Virus record (IMG/VR): IMGVR_UViG_3300030060_004778 | Span: 5,568-27,107 of that record | Direction: 5' to 3' (one strand) | Length of the DNA: 21,540 nt | Origin: a virus | Shown here: positions 21,409 through 21,540 of the stretch, piece after piece | Position numbering within the stretch: position 1 is the first letter of the stretch | Layout: every line of letters starts with the position of its first letter | The notes under the pieces: generated by a model | What the model was told of the DNA's origin: nothing | The model's input: only the letters and a program-made list of their open reading frames with translations | Database searches by the model: none | Translations under genes and position numbers: made by a program

Positions 21409-21540
21409 ATGCTAGATAAAGAAAAATGGGAATATTCAAGGCATGAAGCTAAAGACTTAGCTCAGGATTATCTTGACGATAAAAAAACAAGAGCCAGTTG
21501 TATCAAGTATTTTGAATCACATTTTAAAATATCAACTGCT
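21409..21540 (+). CDS. Hypothetical protein, 5' part only (runs off the window)
   Basis: The frame begins at ATG 21409, three bases after the previous stop, with GGAG eight bases upstream, and stays open for 44 codons to the edge. It reads MLDKEKWEYSRHEAKDLAQD, then YLDDKKTRASCIKYFESHFK and ISTA. Charged helices are visible. The truncated length prevents any family call. Confidence 0.6.
   Translation, partial: MLDKEKWEYSRHEAKDLAQDYLDDKKTRASCIKYFESHFKISTA

Overview
This window is the late (virion) gene block plus the edge of an early region of a tailed phage or prophage with a lambda-like, long non-contractile tail. The DNA is AT-rich (roughly one third G+C by eye) and densely packed, with many ATGA or TAATG stop/start overlaps. 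A lambda-type tail tip, a DUF4055-type portal and a string of tiny lysine-rich proteins familiar from marine metagenomic phages suggest a siphovirus of a low-GC marine bacterium such as Prochlorococcus or a SAR11-like host. No host marker, tRNA or integrase is visible, so the host is inference.

Layout. Positions 1-17860 lie on the minus strand and are read right to left: large terminase, a cluster of tiny basic proteins with a putative major tail protein inside it, portal, a 51-aa protein, scaffold, major capsid protein with a terminator after it, four head-tail joining proteins, tail chaperones G and T, tape measure, then the lambda order M-L-K-I-J. Gene J runs off the left edge. Positions 17956-21540 lie on the plus strand: a small-terminase-like gene divergent from the large subunit, a non-coding control region (18391-18774) with an iteron-like repeat array, a strong extended -10 promoter and a palindromic operator candidate, then about a dozen small genes of unknown function. 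A strong terminator and a near-consensus promoter at 19931-20005 split these into two transcription units.

How the parts work together. Terminase and portal package DNA into a shell made by the scaffold and capsid protein. The 176-, 128-, 170- and 142-aa proteins build the neck and tail terminator. G/T chaperone the 885-aa tape measure while the tube polymerises, and M, L, K, I and J form the tail tip.

The most striking feature is a complete, endonuclease-free 130-residue Hint (intein-like) domain at the extreme N-terminus of the tail-tip protein J. It keeps the catalytic Cys, the TxxH motif and the terminal His-Asn, but is followed by Ala instead of Cys/Ser/Thr. Cleavage after its Asn would leave a J protein that begins where lambda J begins, so it may be a self-processing maturation domain of a phage tail tip. 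Other oddities are a tail chaperone T frame that does not match the -1 slippery heptamer in front of it, a beta domain inserted in M, an L protein lacking its cysteine-rich C-terminal module, and a major tail gene displaced to between terminase and portal.
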